In this document: positions 17,202 through 27,170 of the stretch, in pieces
Position numbering within the stretch: the first letter of the stretch is position 1
Layout of the letters: every line of letters starts with the position of its first letter
Assembly (NCBI GenBank): GCA_041392785.1
Contig: JAWKLK010000003.1
Location: 275,411-339,410 of the forward strand
Reading direction: 5' to 3'
Source of the DNA: OLB9 sp041392785
GTDB taxonomy: Bacteria; Bacteroidota; Bacteroidia; Chitinophagales; Saprospiraceae
DNA length: 64,000 nucleotides
The notes under the pieces: generated by a model
Databases searched by the model: none
What the model saw: only the letters and a program-made list of their open reading frames with translations
What the model was told of the DNA's origin: nothing
Translations under genes and position numbers: made by a program

Positions 17202-18110
17202 ATGAACTCGTATCATACATCTGTATTGCTTTATGAAAGTGTTGATTTATTGCAGATAAAGCCAGATGGTATTTATATAGATTGTACCATGGGCGCAGGC
17301 GGACATACCCAAGCGATTTTAAACAAACTCACATCCAAAGGGCATGTGTATGCTTTTGATCAAGATTTAGACGCAGGAGCTAATGCTATCAATTCAGATA
17401 ATCTGACGCTCATCCAATCTAATTTTAGGTATATTAAGCAGTTTTTGAAATTATATGGAGTTACACATGTTGATGGTATCATTGCAGACTTAGGAGTGTC
17501 ATCTCACCAGTTTGATTTGCCCGAACGTGGGTTTTCGTACCGATTTGATGCACCATTGGATATGCGAATGAATACTAGAAGCCACTTCAAAGCATCTGAT
17601 ATCATTCAAACCTATTCTGAAGACAAACTTATCTATATCTTTAGTACCTATGGAGAAGTCAGAAACAGTAAAACACTGGCCAAGACTATCATTCAAGTCA
17701 GATCTAGAATGTCCATTCACTCTACCAAATTATTGAATGAAGTGATAGAACCTTTGATCATCGGACCGAGACAAAAATATCTTGCTCAAGTATATCAAGC
17801 TTTGAGAATTGAAGTAAATCAAGAGTTGGAGTCACTGCAGCAGTTATTAATGGATGGGTATGAAGTGATTCGCCCAGGTGGCAGAATGGCAATTATAACT
17901 TTTCACAGCTTAGAAGATAGAATGGTGAAAAATGCCTTTAAATATGGAAATATAGAAGGCAAAATGCAACAAGATATGTATGGCAATATCTTCAGACCGT
18001 GGAAAATCATCAATAAAAATGTAATAACTCCATCCCAAGACGAACAAAAATCCAATCCCAGATCGAGTAGTGCAAAGTTAAGAGTAGCTGAAAAGATATC
18101 CCAAAGCTGA
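17202..18110 (+). CDS. rsmH: 16S rRNA m4C1402 methyltransferase
   Basis: S-adenosylmethionine-dependent enzyme that N4-methylates C1402 of 16S rRNA. The 302-residue length is typical. Motif I is DCTMGAGGHTQAIL (about residues 27-40). The family signatures DGIIADLGVSSHQFD, RGFSYRFDAPLDMRM and ITFHSLEDRMVK are all present, and the C-terminus ends in the usual SSSAKLRVAEK. The ATG follows the mraZ stop by 2 bases. This is the standard second position in the cluster. Confidence 0.97.
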   Translation: MNSYHTSVLLYESVDLLQIKPDGIYIDCTMGAGGHTQAILNKLTSKGHVYAFDQDLDAGANAINSDNLTLIQSNFRYIKQFLKLYGVTHVDGIIADLGVSSHQFDLPERGFSYRFDAPLDMRMNTRSHFKASDIIQTYSEDKLIYIFSTYGEVRNSKTLAKTIIQVRSRMSIHSTKLLNEVIEPLIIGPRQKYLAQVYQALRIEVNQELESLQQLLMDGYEVIRPGGRMAIITFHSLEDRMVKNAFKYGNIEGKMQQDMYGNIFRPWKIINKNVITPSQDEQKSNPRSSSAKLRVAEKISQS

Positions 18111-18159
18111 GTAAGACGTAAAATGTTATTTATTTATTTAAAATTTTTATTTCCACCAT

Positions 18160-18480
18160 ATGACTAGTTTCCAGAATAAGAAAGCTACACTTTTTAATCT
18201 GCGAAGCGTAGAGTGGATATTTTTTAACTTGCCATTTGTATGCTACTTGGCATTACTTGGAGTGGTGTATATATCTAATGCTCATGCTTATGAAAAAGCA
18301 CAGAGGAAGATAGTGACACTGAAAGAGGAAGTAAAGCAAACAAAATGGAGAGCCATGAATCTCCAGCAAGATGTGATGCATGGTAGCATACAGTCGCAAG
18401 TTGAGAAGAAAGTAGAAGGTACAGGTTTAGTTCCAATGAATGAGCCCCCTTTAAAAATAGTGGCGGAAAAGAAAAAGTGA
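18160..18480 (+). CDS. ftsL: FtsL-like division protein
   Basis: A 106-residue bitopic protein. A cytosolic basic N-terminus is followed by a transmembrane helix at about residues 25-46, then a periplasmic coiled-coil segment (YEKAQRKIVTLKEEVKQTKW). This is the size and plan of FtsL, which joins FtsQ and FtsB to activate septal wall synthesis. The assignment rests on topology and position between rsmH and the PBP gene, since FtsL diverges strongly in sequence. Confidence 0.8.
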   Translation: MTSFQNKKATLFNLRSVEWIFFNLPFVCYLALLGVVYISNAHAYEKAQRKIVTLKEEVKQTKWRAMNLQQDVMHGSIQSQVEKKVEGTGLVPMNEPPLKIVAEKKK

Positions 18481-18490
18481 ATGAGAGTAG

Positions 18491-20605
18491 ATGGATAGGA
18501 AGAAGGAATTACTTTGGCGGGCGTATTTGGTGATGTTTGGATTCATCATCGCAACAGGTCTTATCCTATTCAAAATTTTCAATATTACATTTATCGAAAG
18601 AGATAAATGGAAACAGCAAGGCGAAGCAAATGTACAATGGCGCATTGTTGACGCAGATCGTGGTAATATTTATGCTGAAGAGAGCAATTTATTGGCCACA
18701 TCACTACAGTTCTTTGAGGTTCGGATGGATTTAACCATGGTGAAAAATGACATCTTCAAAAAGGAAGTGGACTCATTGGCACTTTTCCTCAGTAATTTTA
18801 AAGAAGGTAACTCTTCTAAGACAAAGGAACAGTGGAAAAAAGACTTGATCTCTGCAAAAAATAAGGGGAATGGATACTTCTATATTGCTAAGGGCTTAGA
18901 CATAGAAGCGTATAACAAACTCAAGAAAGCACCTATCCTAAAGTATGGTAAATACCGTGGTGGACTCATTGATGTGCGATACGGTAAAAGGGTCAAACCC
19001 TATAGAGAGCTTGCAAGCAGAACCATCGGTGTGGATCGAGAGAATGCTGACAGAATTGGTCTGGAAGGGTATTTCGATAAATTCCTTAAGGGTAAAACCG
19101 ATAAAAGATTAATGAAGCGATTGCCCATTAATTTTGGTGAAAAAGATGTTTGGGTGCCAGTTTTTGACCCTTCTGAAAATGTCATCAGTAGAGGCAGTGA
19201 TATCATTTCTACAATAAATGTGGATATGCAGGATATTGTACACCATGAATTATACGAAGGCATTTCTTCATTGAATGCAGAAGGAGGTGTCGCCATTTTA
19301 ATGGAGACGAAAACAGGTGCAATAAAGGCAATTTCAAACCTTACAAGGGCTGAAGATGGATTTTATTATGAAATGTATAATCAAGCAGCAGGCAGATTGA
19401 GTGAGCCGGGATCTACAATGAAGTTAGCTACCATGTTAGCACTTATGGAAGATGGTCTTACAAATGTAGATACTGTGATAAACATCAATTATGGTGTTCG
19501 TCAGTTTTCTGATCGAACCATGCATGACTCAGAAAAACATGGTAAGAAATATGCAACAATGCAGGAAATATTTGAAATTTCTTCCAATGTTGGCACAGCC
19601 GCTTTAGCAAATGATGTCTACAACTCTGTAGAAGGTCGTAAACGATGGATCAAAAGATTAAAACAATTTGGTCTTCATGAACCCACAGGGATTGACATTT
19701 CCGGCGAAGCCACTCCAGAAATTAAAGATCCAGTGAAGAATAAAAATTCTTGGTATGGTACCACTATTCCCTGGATGGCCCACGGATATGAATTGATGAT
19801 GACACCATTGCAAGTATTGAATTTCTATAATGCTGTTGCAAATAATGGCACCTTGATGAAACCCTATCTGGTATCTGAAATCAGAAATGGAGATGAAACA
19901 GTAAAAGTATTTGAACCCACTGCATTGATACATCAAATAGCTAAGCCAGAAAACATTAAAAAAGCAAGATTTATGATGGAAGGTGTGGTACAAAGAGGCA
20001 CTGCCAAAAGTATCAAGTCCAAATATCTCAATTTTGCAGGTAAAACCGGAACAGCTAGAACGAATTATGCCAATAGTAGTGAATATGCTAAATATAATGC
20101 AAGTTTTTGTGGATATTTTCCAGCTGAAAACCCGATGTACACAATGATTGTAGTCGTTTACGATCCCAAAAATGTGTATTATGGTGGAGCAGCTGCAGGT
20201 CCAATTTTTAAAAATGCGGCTGAAAAAGTATATGCACTCAAGACAAAACAAGCTAGATTGATTTCAGACTCTTTACAGGTTCTAGCTCAATTGCCCATTG
20301 CGGCTGTTGGAAAAAGCATTGATTTTAAAAATATCTTTAAATCAATTGATATTAAGTCAGATATTAACACATCCAGTGAATGGGTGCAAGTAAAACCATC
20401 CGAAGGAACAATTCAATTTAATAAAAAAACCATCTCCAAATCTGTGGTACCAAATGTCATAGGTATGGGAGCGCGTGATGCGGTGTATTTATTAGAACAG
20501 ATTGGGCTAAAAGTAAAAATAAACGGTGCGGGGAAAGTTACGCACCAATCTATACAGCACGGTGTAAGTGCAAAGGGTCAGACGATTTACTTGTCTTTGA
20601 GTTAA
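18491..20605 (+). CDS. ftsI: class B penicillin-binding protein (FtsI/PBP3-type) with PASTA domain
   Basis: Septal peptidoglycan transpeptidase anchored by one helix (about residues 10-32). The 704 residues comprise a PBP dimerisation domain followed by a transpeptidase with SxxK motif STMK (Ser308), SSN at 364-366 and KTGTAR at 518-523. A single PASTA domain begins near SVVPNVIGMGARDA and runs to the C-terminus. It works with FtsW, encoded 4.3 kb downstream in the same cluster. PASTA-bearing division PBPs are normal in Bacteroidota. The spacing to the ftsL-like gene is 10 bases. Confidence 0.95.
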   Translation: MDRKKELLWRAYLVMFGFIIATGLILFKIFNITFIERDKWKQQGEANVQWRIVDADRGNIYAEESNLLATSLQFFEVRMDLTMVKNDIFKKEVDSLALFLSNFKEGNSSKTKEQWKKDLISAKNKGNGYFYIAKGLDIEAYNKLKKAPILKYGKYRGGLIDVRYGKRVKPYRELASRTIGVDRENADRIGLEGYFDKFLKGKTDKRLMKRLPINFGEKDVWVPVFDPSENVISRGSDIISTINVDMQDIVHHELYEGISSLNAEGGVAILMETKTGAIKAISNLTRAEDGFYYEMYNQAAGRLSEPGSTMKLATMLALMEDGLTNVDTVININYGVRQFSDRTMHDSEKHGKKYATMQEIFEISSNVGTAALANDVYNSVEGRKRWIKRLKQFGLHEPTGIDISGEATPEIKDPVKNKNSWYGTTIPWMAHGYELMMTPLQVLNFYNAVANNGTLMKPYLVSEIRNGDETVKVFEPTALIHQIAKPENIKKARFMMEGVVQRGTAKSIKSKYLNFAGKTGTARTNYANSSEYAKYNASFCGYFPAENPMYTMIVVVYDPKNVYYGGAAAGPIFKNAAEKVYALKTKQARLISDSLQVLAQLPIAAVGKSIDFKNIFKSIDIKSDINTSSEWVQVKPSEGTIQFNKKTISKSVVPNVIGMGARDAVYLLEQIGLKVKINGAGKVTHQSIQHGVSAKGQTIYLSLS

Positions 20606-20610
20606 CAAAA

Positions 20611-22080
20611 ATGAAGATCATGACCAAAAAGTTGTTTGAAATATTGCCTTTAGAGTTTAATGTGGCTATCAAGGGAGATGCAGAATCATGTGAAATATCA
20701 GATATTACAATTGATTCTAGATCGGTACAAAAAGGAAGTCTGTATGTCGCTCTGGTAGGAACCAAAACAGATGGTCATTCATTTATTGGTTCTGCTATCA
20801 AACAAGGTGCGATAGCTATTCTATGCGAAGAATTTCCAGAAACATTAGATTCACGAATTGTTTATGTCAAATCTTCGCAGGTAAGAGAAGTTTTGGGTCA
20901 AATGATGCATCAGTTTTATGATCGTCCTAGCGAATCTCTTACCCTGATAGGTGTAACTGGTACCAATGGGAAAACCACTGTGAGCACCCTTTTATACCAG
21001 CTTTTTTCAAAACTTGGACATATCTGCGGTTTAATTTCCACAGTGGAAGTTAAGATTGGAGACGAAATCTTGGAGAGTACTCACACTACACCTGATGTAG
21101 TGAACTTACATAAACTGATTGCTAAAATGCGAGATGCGAAATGTAAATATGTATTCATGGAAGTGTCATCTCATGCTATTGACCAGAAGAGGATTCAAGG
21201 TCTACACTTTGAGATAGGACTTTTCACAAATATCTCCCATGACCATTTGGATTACCATCATACTATGTTAGAGTACATAAATGCCAAAAAAGCTTTTTTT
21301 GACGCATTGGATTCAGACAGTATGGTTATAACCAATATCGATGATAGAAATGGGGAAGTGATGGTGCAGAATACAAAAGCAAAAAAATATACCTACACAC
21401 TGACAAATATTGCCGACTTCCGTACAAAGATAATCGAAGATACTTTAGATGGTTTACATCTCAAGATCAACGGAAAAGAAGCCTCCTTCAGAATGATTGG
21501 ATCGTTTAATGCTTATAATTTGACTTTAGTATATGCTACTGCAGAGTTACTAGGTGTGACACCAGATGAAATACTTGCCAATCTTAGTACCTTGAGAGGA
21601 GCTGAAGGAAGATTCGATCAAGTCATTGGCTCAATATCAAGAAAATATGGAATTGTAGATTATGCGCATACTCCTGACGCCTTACTTAATGTTCTTAAGA
21701 CCATCCATCATATCAAGCCAAACTCAGCGCGAATTGTAACTGTAGTTGGTTGTGGAGGAGATCGAGATAAAACAAAGCGTCCTGAAATGGCAAGAATTGC
21801 AGCCATATATTCAGACCACACCATGCTTACTTCTGATAATCCTAGGAATGAAAAACCGGAAAATATCATAGAAGATATGGAAAAGGGCATTCCAGAAGAA
21901 AAAGCACAAAATGTTTTGGTGATGTTGGATAGACGTGCTGCAATACATACAGCATCATTGATTGCTCGTGAAGGCGATATTATACTTGTGGCTGGCAAAG
22001 GTCATGAGAAATACCAAGAAATAAAAGGGAAGAAGTTTCCTTTTGACGATAAAAAAATATTAGAATCCTTTTTAGGTTGA
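20611..22080 (+). CDS. murE: UDP-MurNAc-tripeptide ligase
   Basis: Adds the third stem residue, probably meso-diaminopimelate, to UDP-MurNAc-L-Ala-D-Glu. The 489 residues show the Mur-ligase P-loop GTNGKTTVS (about 117-125), the carbamylated-Lys region, and a SDNPRNEKP segment (about 409-417), the DNPR motif that marks diaminopimelate-adding enzymes. It starts at ATG 20611; ATG 20620 (MTKKLFEIL) is an equally plausible start. It follows the PBP gene by 5 bases. murF is not next, as is usual in Bacteroidota. Confidence 0.96.
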   Translation: MKIMTKKLFEILPLEFNVAIKGDAESCEISDITIDSRSVQKGSLYVALVGTKTDGHSFIGSAIKQGAIAILCEEFPETLDSRIVYVKSSQVREVLGQMMHQFYDRPSESLTLIGVTGTNGKTTVSTLLYQLFSKLGHICGLISTVEVKIGDEILESTHTTPDVVNLHKLIAKMRDAKCKYVFMEVSSHAIDQKRIQGLHFEIGLFTNISHDHLDYHHTMLEYINAKKAFFDALDSDSMVITNIDDRNGEVMVQNTKAKKYTYTLTNIADFRTKIIEDTLDGLHLKINGKEASFRMIGSFNAYNLTLVYATAELLGVTPDEILANLSTLRGAEGRFDQVIGSISRKYGIVDYAHTPDALLNVLKTIHHIKPNSARIVTVVGCGGDRDKTKRPEMARIAAIYSDHTMLTSDNPRNEKPENIIEDMEKGIPEEKAQNVLVMLDRRAAIHTASLIAREGDIILVAGKGHEKYQEIKGKKFPFDDKKILESFLG

Positions 22081-22167
22081 TGTAAAATTGATGGGTTGAC
22101 ACAAATTTACAGATTGAAGTTTTCTAATACAAAGATTTAGGTTCTATTATCATTCTCAGGTTGGTTT

Positions 22168-22230
22168 AACAGTTACAGCAGGAAAAATTTTGGGAAAAGT
22201 TTCAGGATTCCCTGCTGTACTGTTAGTTTT
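22168..22230 (+). terminator. stem-loop between murE and mraY (terminator or attenuator)
   Basis: AACAGTTACAGCAGG (22168-22182) pairs with CCTGCTGTACTGTT (22211-22224) with one bulged base and a loop of about 28 bases, followed by AGTTTTTT. A wider pair ATTCTCA/TGAGAAT (near 22153 and 22270) and a small CACTG/CAGTG hairpin surround it. It is the only large gap (242 bases) inside an otherwise compact cluster, so partial termination is plausible. Confidence 0.5.
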
Positions 22231-22322
22231 TTACTAATCGTACTTGTGGTACCACTGTCTGAATCAGTGTGAGAATTAACTGTCTTTTATTAAAACAAAT
22301 AAAGTTTATTTATATATAGCAA

Positions 22323-23588
22323 ATGTTGTACCATCTTTTTGAATATGTTGATAAGTATTACAATTTTCCAGGTTCTGGATTATATCAATATATTACATTC
22401 AGAGCAGCATTGGCTATCATTCTATCTTTGACCATATCGATGGTTATTGGCAATAGGATAATCAGTTCTTTGAAACGTTTGCAAATTGGAGAGTCTGTCA
22501 GGGACCTTGGGCTAGATGGTCAGAAAGCCAAAGAAGGCACACCTACTATGGGTGGTGTGATAATTATCCTTGCAATTCTGATTCCAACATTACTGCTTGC
22601 CAAACTCAATAATGTATATGTCCAACTGATGTTGTTTACAACTATTTGGTTAGGACTCATCGGTGGAGCGGATGATTATATTAAGGTATTCTTGAAAAAC
22701 AAAGAAGGTTTAAGTGGTAAATTCAAGATATTTGGACAGATTTTTTTAGGACTAGTGGTGGGTATTACTATGTTACTTTCTGATGATGTAGTGGTAAGAA
22801 TGACATTGGAAGAAGCAAAAGCAAGTGGGTATGAAATTGTAAAACAATACCAAACAGTGCTTCCCAAAGTTAATGATATCTCTAGAATGACTGATATGGC
22901 CTATGTCAAAACCACTATGACCAATGTACCATTTCTCAAAAATAATCACTTTGATTATAAATCTATTGTAGGATTTATGGGCTCCAATGCAGGCCTTCTG
23001 CTTGGAATTATATTTACGCTAATTGTAGTTTTTATTGTCACTGCTGTATCTAATGCAGCAAACCTCACTGATGGAATAGATGGCTTGGCATCAGGCACAT
23101 CTGCTATAATTGGGGTTACTTTGGGGATATTTGCCTATGTCTCTGGTAATAATATCATTGCGGATTATCTCAAAGTCTTCTACCTACCCTACTCTGCTGA
23201 ATTAGTGATTTTTTCAGCAGGATTTATTGGAGCTTGTGTGGGATTTCTTTGGCATAATTCTTATCCAGCCAAGGTTTTTATGGGTGACACAGGTAGTCTT
23301 ACTATAGGAGGTATTATAGCAGTATTGGCTATTTTATTGCGCAAAGAACTACTTATTCCGATTTTTTGCGGAATATTTGTAGTAGAGAATCTATCAGTAA
23401 TTCTGCAAGTATCTTATTTTAAATATACAAAGAAAAAATATGGCGAAGGCAGACGGATATTCAAAATGTCGCCTTTACATCATCACTTTCAAAAAATTGG
23501 TATGCACGAATCCAAAATTGTGACAAGGTTTTGGATCGTAGGATTTATTCTTGCAGTTGTCAGCATCATCACATTAAAAATCCGCTAA
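22323..23588 (+). CDS. mraY: phospho-MurNAc-pentapeptide translocase
   Basis: Integral membrane enzyme that forms lipid I from UDP-MurNAc-pentapeptide and undecaprenyl phosphate. Conserved active-site loops are GGADDYIKV, NAANLTDGIDGLASG, MGDTGSL and SPLHHHFQ. At 421 residues it is about 60 longer than the E. coli enzyme. The extra length is mainly a loop around residues 155-220, as in other Bacteroidota MraY. It starts after the structured murE-mraY gap and is followed by murD after 1 base. Confidence 0.96.
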   Translation: MLYHLFEYVDKYYNFPGSGLYQYITFRAALAIILSLTISMVIGNRIISSLKRLQIGESVRDLGLDGQKAKEGTPTMGGVIIILAILIPTLLLAKLNNVYVQLMLFTTIWLGLIGGADDYIKVFLKNKEGLSGKFKIFGQIFLGLVVGITMLLSDDVVVRMTLEEAKASGYEIVKQYQTVLPKVNDISRMTDMAYVKTTMTNVPFLKNNHFDYKSIVGFMGSNAGLLLGIIFTLIVVFIVTAVSNAANLTDGIDGLASGTSAIIGVTLGIFAYVSGNNIIADYLKVFYLPYSAELVIFSAGFIGACVGFLWHNSYPAKVFMGDTGSLTIGGIIAVLAILLRKELLIPIFCGIFVVENLSVILQVSYFKYTKKKYGEGRRIFKMSPLHHHFQKIGMHESKIVTRFWIVGFILAVVSIITLKIR

Positions 23589-23589
23589 G

Positions 23590-24918
23590 ATGTATCAAAA
23601 AGTAGTCATACTAGGAGGCGGAGAAAGTGGAATAGGTGCTGCATTACTTGCTAAGAAAAATGGTATGGATGTTTTTGTATCTGATGCCGGTATTTTAAAT
23701 CCTGTCCACAAAGACACATTGATTTCACACATGATTCCTTTTGAAGAAGGAGGTCATGATTTTAATAGGGTTTTGGTAACTGAGGTGGTTGTTAAGAGTC
23801 CCGGTGTTCCGGAACATGCTCCAATCCTTGGCATGTTAAAAGAAAAGGGTCGGAAAGTAATTTCTGAGATTGAATTTGGTCATTTATTTTATTCCGGACT
23901 GACCATAGCTGTTACAGGCTCAAATGGGAAGACTACAACATCGGGACTCTTATACCACATACTGAAATCTGCAGGTAAAAATGTCGCCTTGGGTGGCAAT
24001 TATGGCAAAAGTTATGCTCGAATTCTCGCTGAAGAATCACCAGAAATCATGGTTTTGGAAATTTCCAGTTTTCAGTTGGATGATATCGAAACTTTCAAGC
24101 CGCACATTGCACTTTTACTGAATATTACACCTGATCATTTGGATAGATACGATTATCAAATGCGTAATTATGTGTCATCGAAATTCAGGATTACTGAAAA
24201 CCAAAATAAAAGTGATTATTTCATCTACAATGCAGATGATAAAGAAATCACATCCTATATCGCAGAAGGGCATCCAATCAATGCAAACAAAATTCAAATA
24301 ACACAACAACAATATATCAATGGAATTTCATCAAAGGATGATTCCGGAAATTTTACTTTGACAATACAAGGAAAACACAATCTTTTCAATGCTTGTGTTT
24401 CTGTAGAAGCTTGCCGGTTGCTTGGTTTGACCGAAGCAGAAATTCGAAAGGGCTTAGAGACATTTGTGAACTTGCCACACCGATTAGAATCTGTCGGCAT
24501 AATACGCGGTGTAGAATTTATCAATGACAGCAAAGCCACCAATGTAGATTCTGTTTTTTACGCACTTGATGCCATGCAAAAACCTACTATCTGGGTAGCA
24601 GGCGGAACAGACAAAGGTAATGACTATAGTGTGCTTATGCCACTTGTGCAACAAAAAGTAAAAGCTCTTATTTGCTTAGGGGTGGATAATTCAAAGTTAT
24701 TCTCTGCCTTTTCAAAAGATCTTCAACACATTGTAGAAACGCACAGTGTGCACGAAGTTATTAGTAGGGCACTTAGTATAGCACAAGAGGGAGATGTGGT
24801 ATTACTTTCACCAGCATGTGCTAGCTTCGACCTGTTTAAAAATTATATGGATCGAGGCGATCAATTTAGAAATGCAGTTCAATCTTATAAACAAAATTTA
24901 GAAACCATTGAATCTTAG
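23590..24918 (+). CDS. murD: UDP-MurNAc-L-alanine:D-glutamate ligase
   Basis: Cytosolic Mur ligase adding D-Glu to UDP-MurNAc-L-Ala. The 442 residues have an N-terminal nucleotide-sugar-binding Rossmann segment (VVILGGGESGIGAALLAKK), the ATP loop GSNGKTTTSGLLYHIL (about residues 113-128), a central ITPDHLDRYD motif and the C-terminal FINDSKATNVDS and SPACASFDLFKNYMDRG signatures. The gene overlaps ftsW by 11 bases. Its place in the cluster is standard. Confidence 0.96.
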   Translation: MYQKVVILGGGESGIGAALLAKKNGMDVFVSDAGILNPVHKDTLISHMIPFEEGGHDFNRVLVTEVVVKSPGVPEHAPILGMLKEKGRKVISEIEFGHLFYSGLTIAVTGSNGKTTTSGLLYHILKSAGKNVALGGNYGKSYARILAEESPEIMVLEISSFQLDDIETFKPHIALLLNITPDHLDRYDYQMRNYVSSKFRITENQNKSDYFIYNADDKEITSYIAEGHPINANKIQITQQQYINGISSKDDSGNFTLTIQGKHNLFNACVSVEACRLLGLTEAEIRKGLETFVNLPHRLESVGIIRGVEFINDSKATNVDSVFYALDAMQKPTIWVAGGTDKGNDYSVLMPLVQQKVKALICLGVDNSKLFSAFSKDLQHIVETHSVHEVISRALSIAQEGDVVLLSPACASFDLFKNYMDRGDQFRNAVQSYKQNLETIES

Positions 24919-26077
24919 ACAAACATATTACAACTTAAAAGGAGACAGATCGATCTGGTTGATCATGGTCCTATTGAGTTTGTTTTCATTACTGATAGTA
25001 TATAGTACTTCAGGTAGTGTGGTCTACGCATTCAATGCAACGCATAGTACTGAGTACTACCTTATAAAACAAAGTGTTTTCATTGCGGCAGGCTTAGGAT
25101 TAGCCTACTTGGCATATCGCTTGCACTACATGATCTACGCAAAATTAGCACCTATTTTAATGGTGATAGCTATACCATTGCTACTCTATACAGCATTGTT
25201 TGGTGAAAGAGTCAATGAAGCAGCGCGTTGGATAAAAATTCCGATCTTAGAATTATCATTTCAAACATCTGACTTTGCAAGAATAGCATTGATCTTATTC
25301 GTGGCGAGAGCCCTAGCAATTCGACAAGATTATATCAAAGATTTCAAAGGTGCCTTTCTACCTATCATTGCTCCTATAGTGTTGATTTGTGGTCTTATTG
25401 CACCAAGTAACTTATCCACAGCTGCCCTACTATTTGTGACCACATTTATTATGATGTTTGTTGGTAGAATTTCATTAAAATATGTTTTCCTTTTATCGCT
25501 TTTCGGAGTACTTATTTTCGGTGGAATGTTTGTAATTGGCCAACACTTTTCTGATCATTTCAGAGTTGAAACTTGGTTATCAAGAATCAATGATTTTTTA
25601 TATACAGACGGTGGATTTCAAGTACAACAATCAAAAATAGCAATTGCTGAAGGCGGTCTGCTTGGAGTTGGCCCTGGCAACAGTATACAGCGCAACATAC
25701 TACCCTATGCATATGCCGATTTTATCTTTGCTATTATTTGCGAAGAGTATGGCTTTATTGGTGGTATGGTGATCGTTTTTATGTATGTATGGCTACTCTT
25801 CAGAGCAATCAGCCTTATTACCAGAAGTCCTAAAACTTTTGGTGCTATGTTGGCACTTGGATTAACATTGAATATAGTCATTACGGCATTCGCCAATATT
25901 GCAGTTTCTGTAAAATTAGTGCCTGCAACTGGATTGACACTACCTATGATCTCCATGGGTTATACTTCATTTTTATTCACATCAGTTTCTTTTGGTATCA
26001 TACTGAGCGTCAGTAGATTCGTAGAGCAGTCATACGAAGAAAAAAAGCAACTAGAAAAAATGGAAGGCGATGCGTAG
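24908..26077 (+). CDS. ftsW: septal peptidoglycan polymerase FtsW
   Basis: SEDS-family glycosyltransferase that polymerises lipid II at the septum together with the PBP encoded upstream. The 389 residues contain about ten membrane helices. Signature segments are NEAARWI, the GGLLGVGPGNS loop and the ICEEYGFIGG motif with its conserved acidic pair. The start is TTG 24908, inside the end of murD. The next ATG would remove the conserved KGDRSIWLIM start of the first helix, so the TTG is preferred. Confidence 0.95.
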   Translation: MNLRQTYYNLKGDRSIWLIMVLLSLFSLLIVYSTSGSVVYAFNATHSTEYYLIKQSVFIAAGLGLAYLAYRLHYMIYAKLAPILMVIAIPLLLYTALFGERVNEAARWIKIPILELSFQTSDFARIALILFVARALAIRQDYIKDFKGAFLPIIAPIVLICGLIAPSNLSTAALLFVTTFIMMFVGRISLKYVFLLSLFGVLIFGGMFVIGQHFSDHFRVETWLSRINDFLYTDGGFQVQQSKIAIAEGGLLGVGPGNSIQRNILPYAYADFIFAIICEEYGFIGGMVIVFMYVWLLFRAISLITRSPKTFGAMLALGLTLNIVITAFANIAVSVKLVPATGLTLPMISMGYTSFLFTSVSFGIILSVSRFVEQSYEEKKQLEKMEGDA

Positions 26078-27170
26078 ATTTATCATAAGTGGTGGTGGCA
26101 CTGGTGGCCACATTTTCCCTGCAATTGCTATAGCAGATGCCTTAAAGGCGTTACAACCTGATGCGACATTCCTTTTTGTTGGTGCAAAAGGGAAGATGGA
26201 AATGGAACGTGTACCCAAAGCAGGCTACGAAATAATTGGTCTGGATATTACAGGGTTTCAACGTAAATTGACATTCAAAAACTTGACTTTTCCATTCAAA
26301 GTATTTAAAAGTTTAATACGAGCCTTTTCTGTCATTAGATCTTTCAAACCAGATGTAGTCATCGGTGTTGGGGGATATGCAAGTGGCCCGACGCTAAAGA
26401 TAGCAAATGTTCTGCACATCCCTACAGTATTGCAAGAACAAAATAGCTATGCAGGTATAACAAATAAATTGCTGGCTGCACAAGCTTCACTTATTTGTGT
26501 GGCTTATCCAAACATGGAGAAATTTTTCCCAAAAAACAAAATATTGTTGACCGGCAATCCCATAAGACAAGAAATAATTAATAATAAAATATCAATTTCA
26601 GAAGCCAAAAACCAATTGGGACTCAATCAAAATAAGAAAACAATTGCAGTCCTCGGTGGCAGTCTTGGTGCAAAAACCATCAATGAAGCTGTCGCAGCAA
26701 ACGCCGATTTATTATTATCCATGAATGTAAGTATAGTATGGCAAGTGGGAAAATTGTATTTTGATCAATACAAAAATAATCCACTTGCCAAACATACTGA
26801 TGTCAAGATGGTAGCTTTCGTAGAAAATATGGATACAGTGTACTCAGCAGCTGATCTTGTGGTTTGCCGAGCTGGTGCATTGACTATTTCCGAATTAGCA
26901 GTTTTAGGAAAGGCATCTATCCTTATACCGTCTCCCAATGTTGCAGAAGACCACCAAACTGCCAATGCCAGAGTTCTTTCTGCCAATGGTGCGGCTATCC
27001 TACTCAAAGATGATGTTGCAAAAGCAGATTTGGGTATGGTGGTAAAAAATGTACTTTCAAATGAGGATACACTGCATCAAATGTCTACTAAAATTACACA
27101 GTTTGGTCATCCAAATGCTGCAAGGGATATTGCAAATGCTATTGTACAATTCAAATCTAAAGTAGCATGA
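26070..27170 (+). CDS. murG: UDP-GlcNAc:lipid I GlcNAc transferase
   Basis: Membrane-associated GT-B enzyme producing lipid II. The 366 residues start with the glycine-rich motif ISGGGTGGHIFPAIAIADAL. They also carry VIGVGGYASGPTL, LQEQNSYAGITNKLL, the GGSLGAKTINEAV loop and the UDP-binding VCRAGALTISE with IPSPNVAEDHQTANA. The gene overlaps ftsW by 8 bases and murC by 4 (ATGA), so translation is probably coupled. Confidence 0.97.
   Translation: MRRFIISGGGTGGHIFPAIAIADALKALQPDATFLFVGAKGKMEMERVPKAGYEIIGLDITGFQRKLTFKNLTFPFKVFKSLIRAFSVIRSFKPDVVIGVGGYASGPTLKIANVLHIPTVLQEQNSYAGITNKLLAAQASLICVAYPNMEKFFPKNKILLTGNPIRQEIINNKISISEAKNQLGLNQNKKTIAVLGGSLGAKTINEAVAANADLLLSMNVSIVWQVGKLYFDQYKNNPLAKHTDVKMVAFVENMDTVYSAADLVVCRAGALTISELAVLGKASILIPSPNVAEDHQTANARVLSANGAAILLKDDVAKADLGMVVKNVLSNEDTLHQMSTKITQFGHPNAARDIANAIVQFKSKVA

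Noticed and set aside
19658..20251. Long minus-strand frame of 197 residues inside the PBP gene
   Set aside because: It lies entirely antisense to a gene with full catalytic motifs and has no motif of its own; its Cys/Phe/Ile-rich composition is typical of an antisense shadow.
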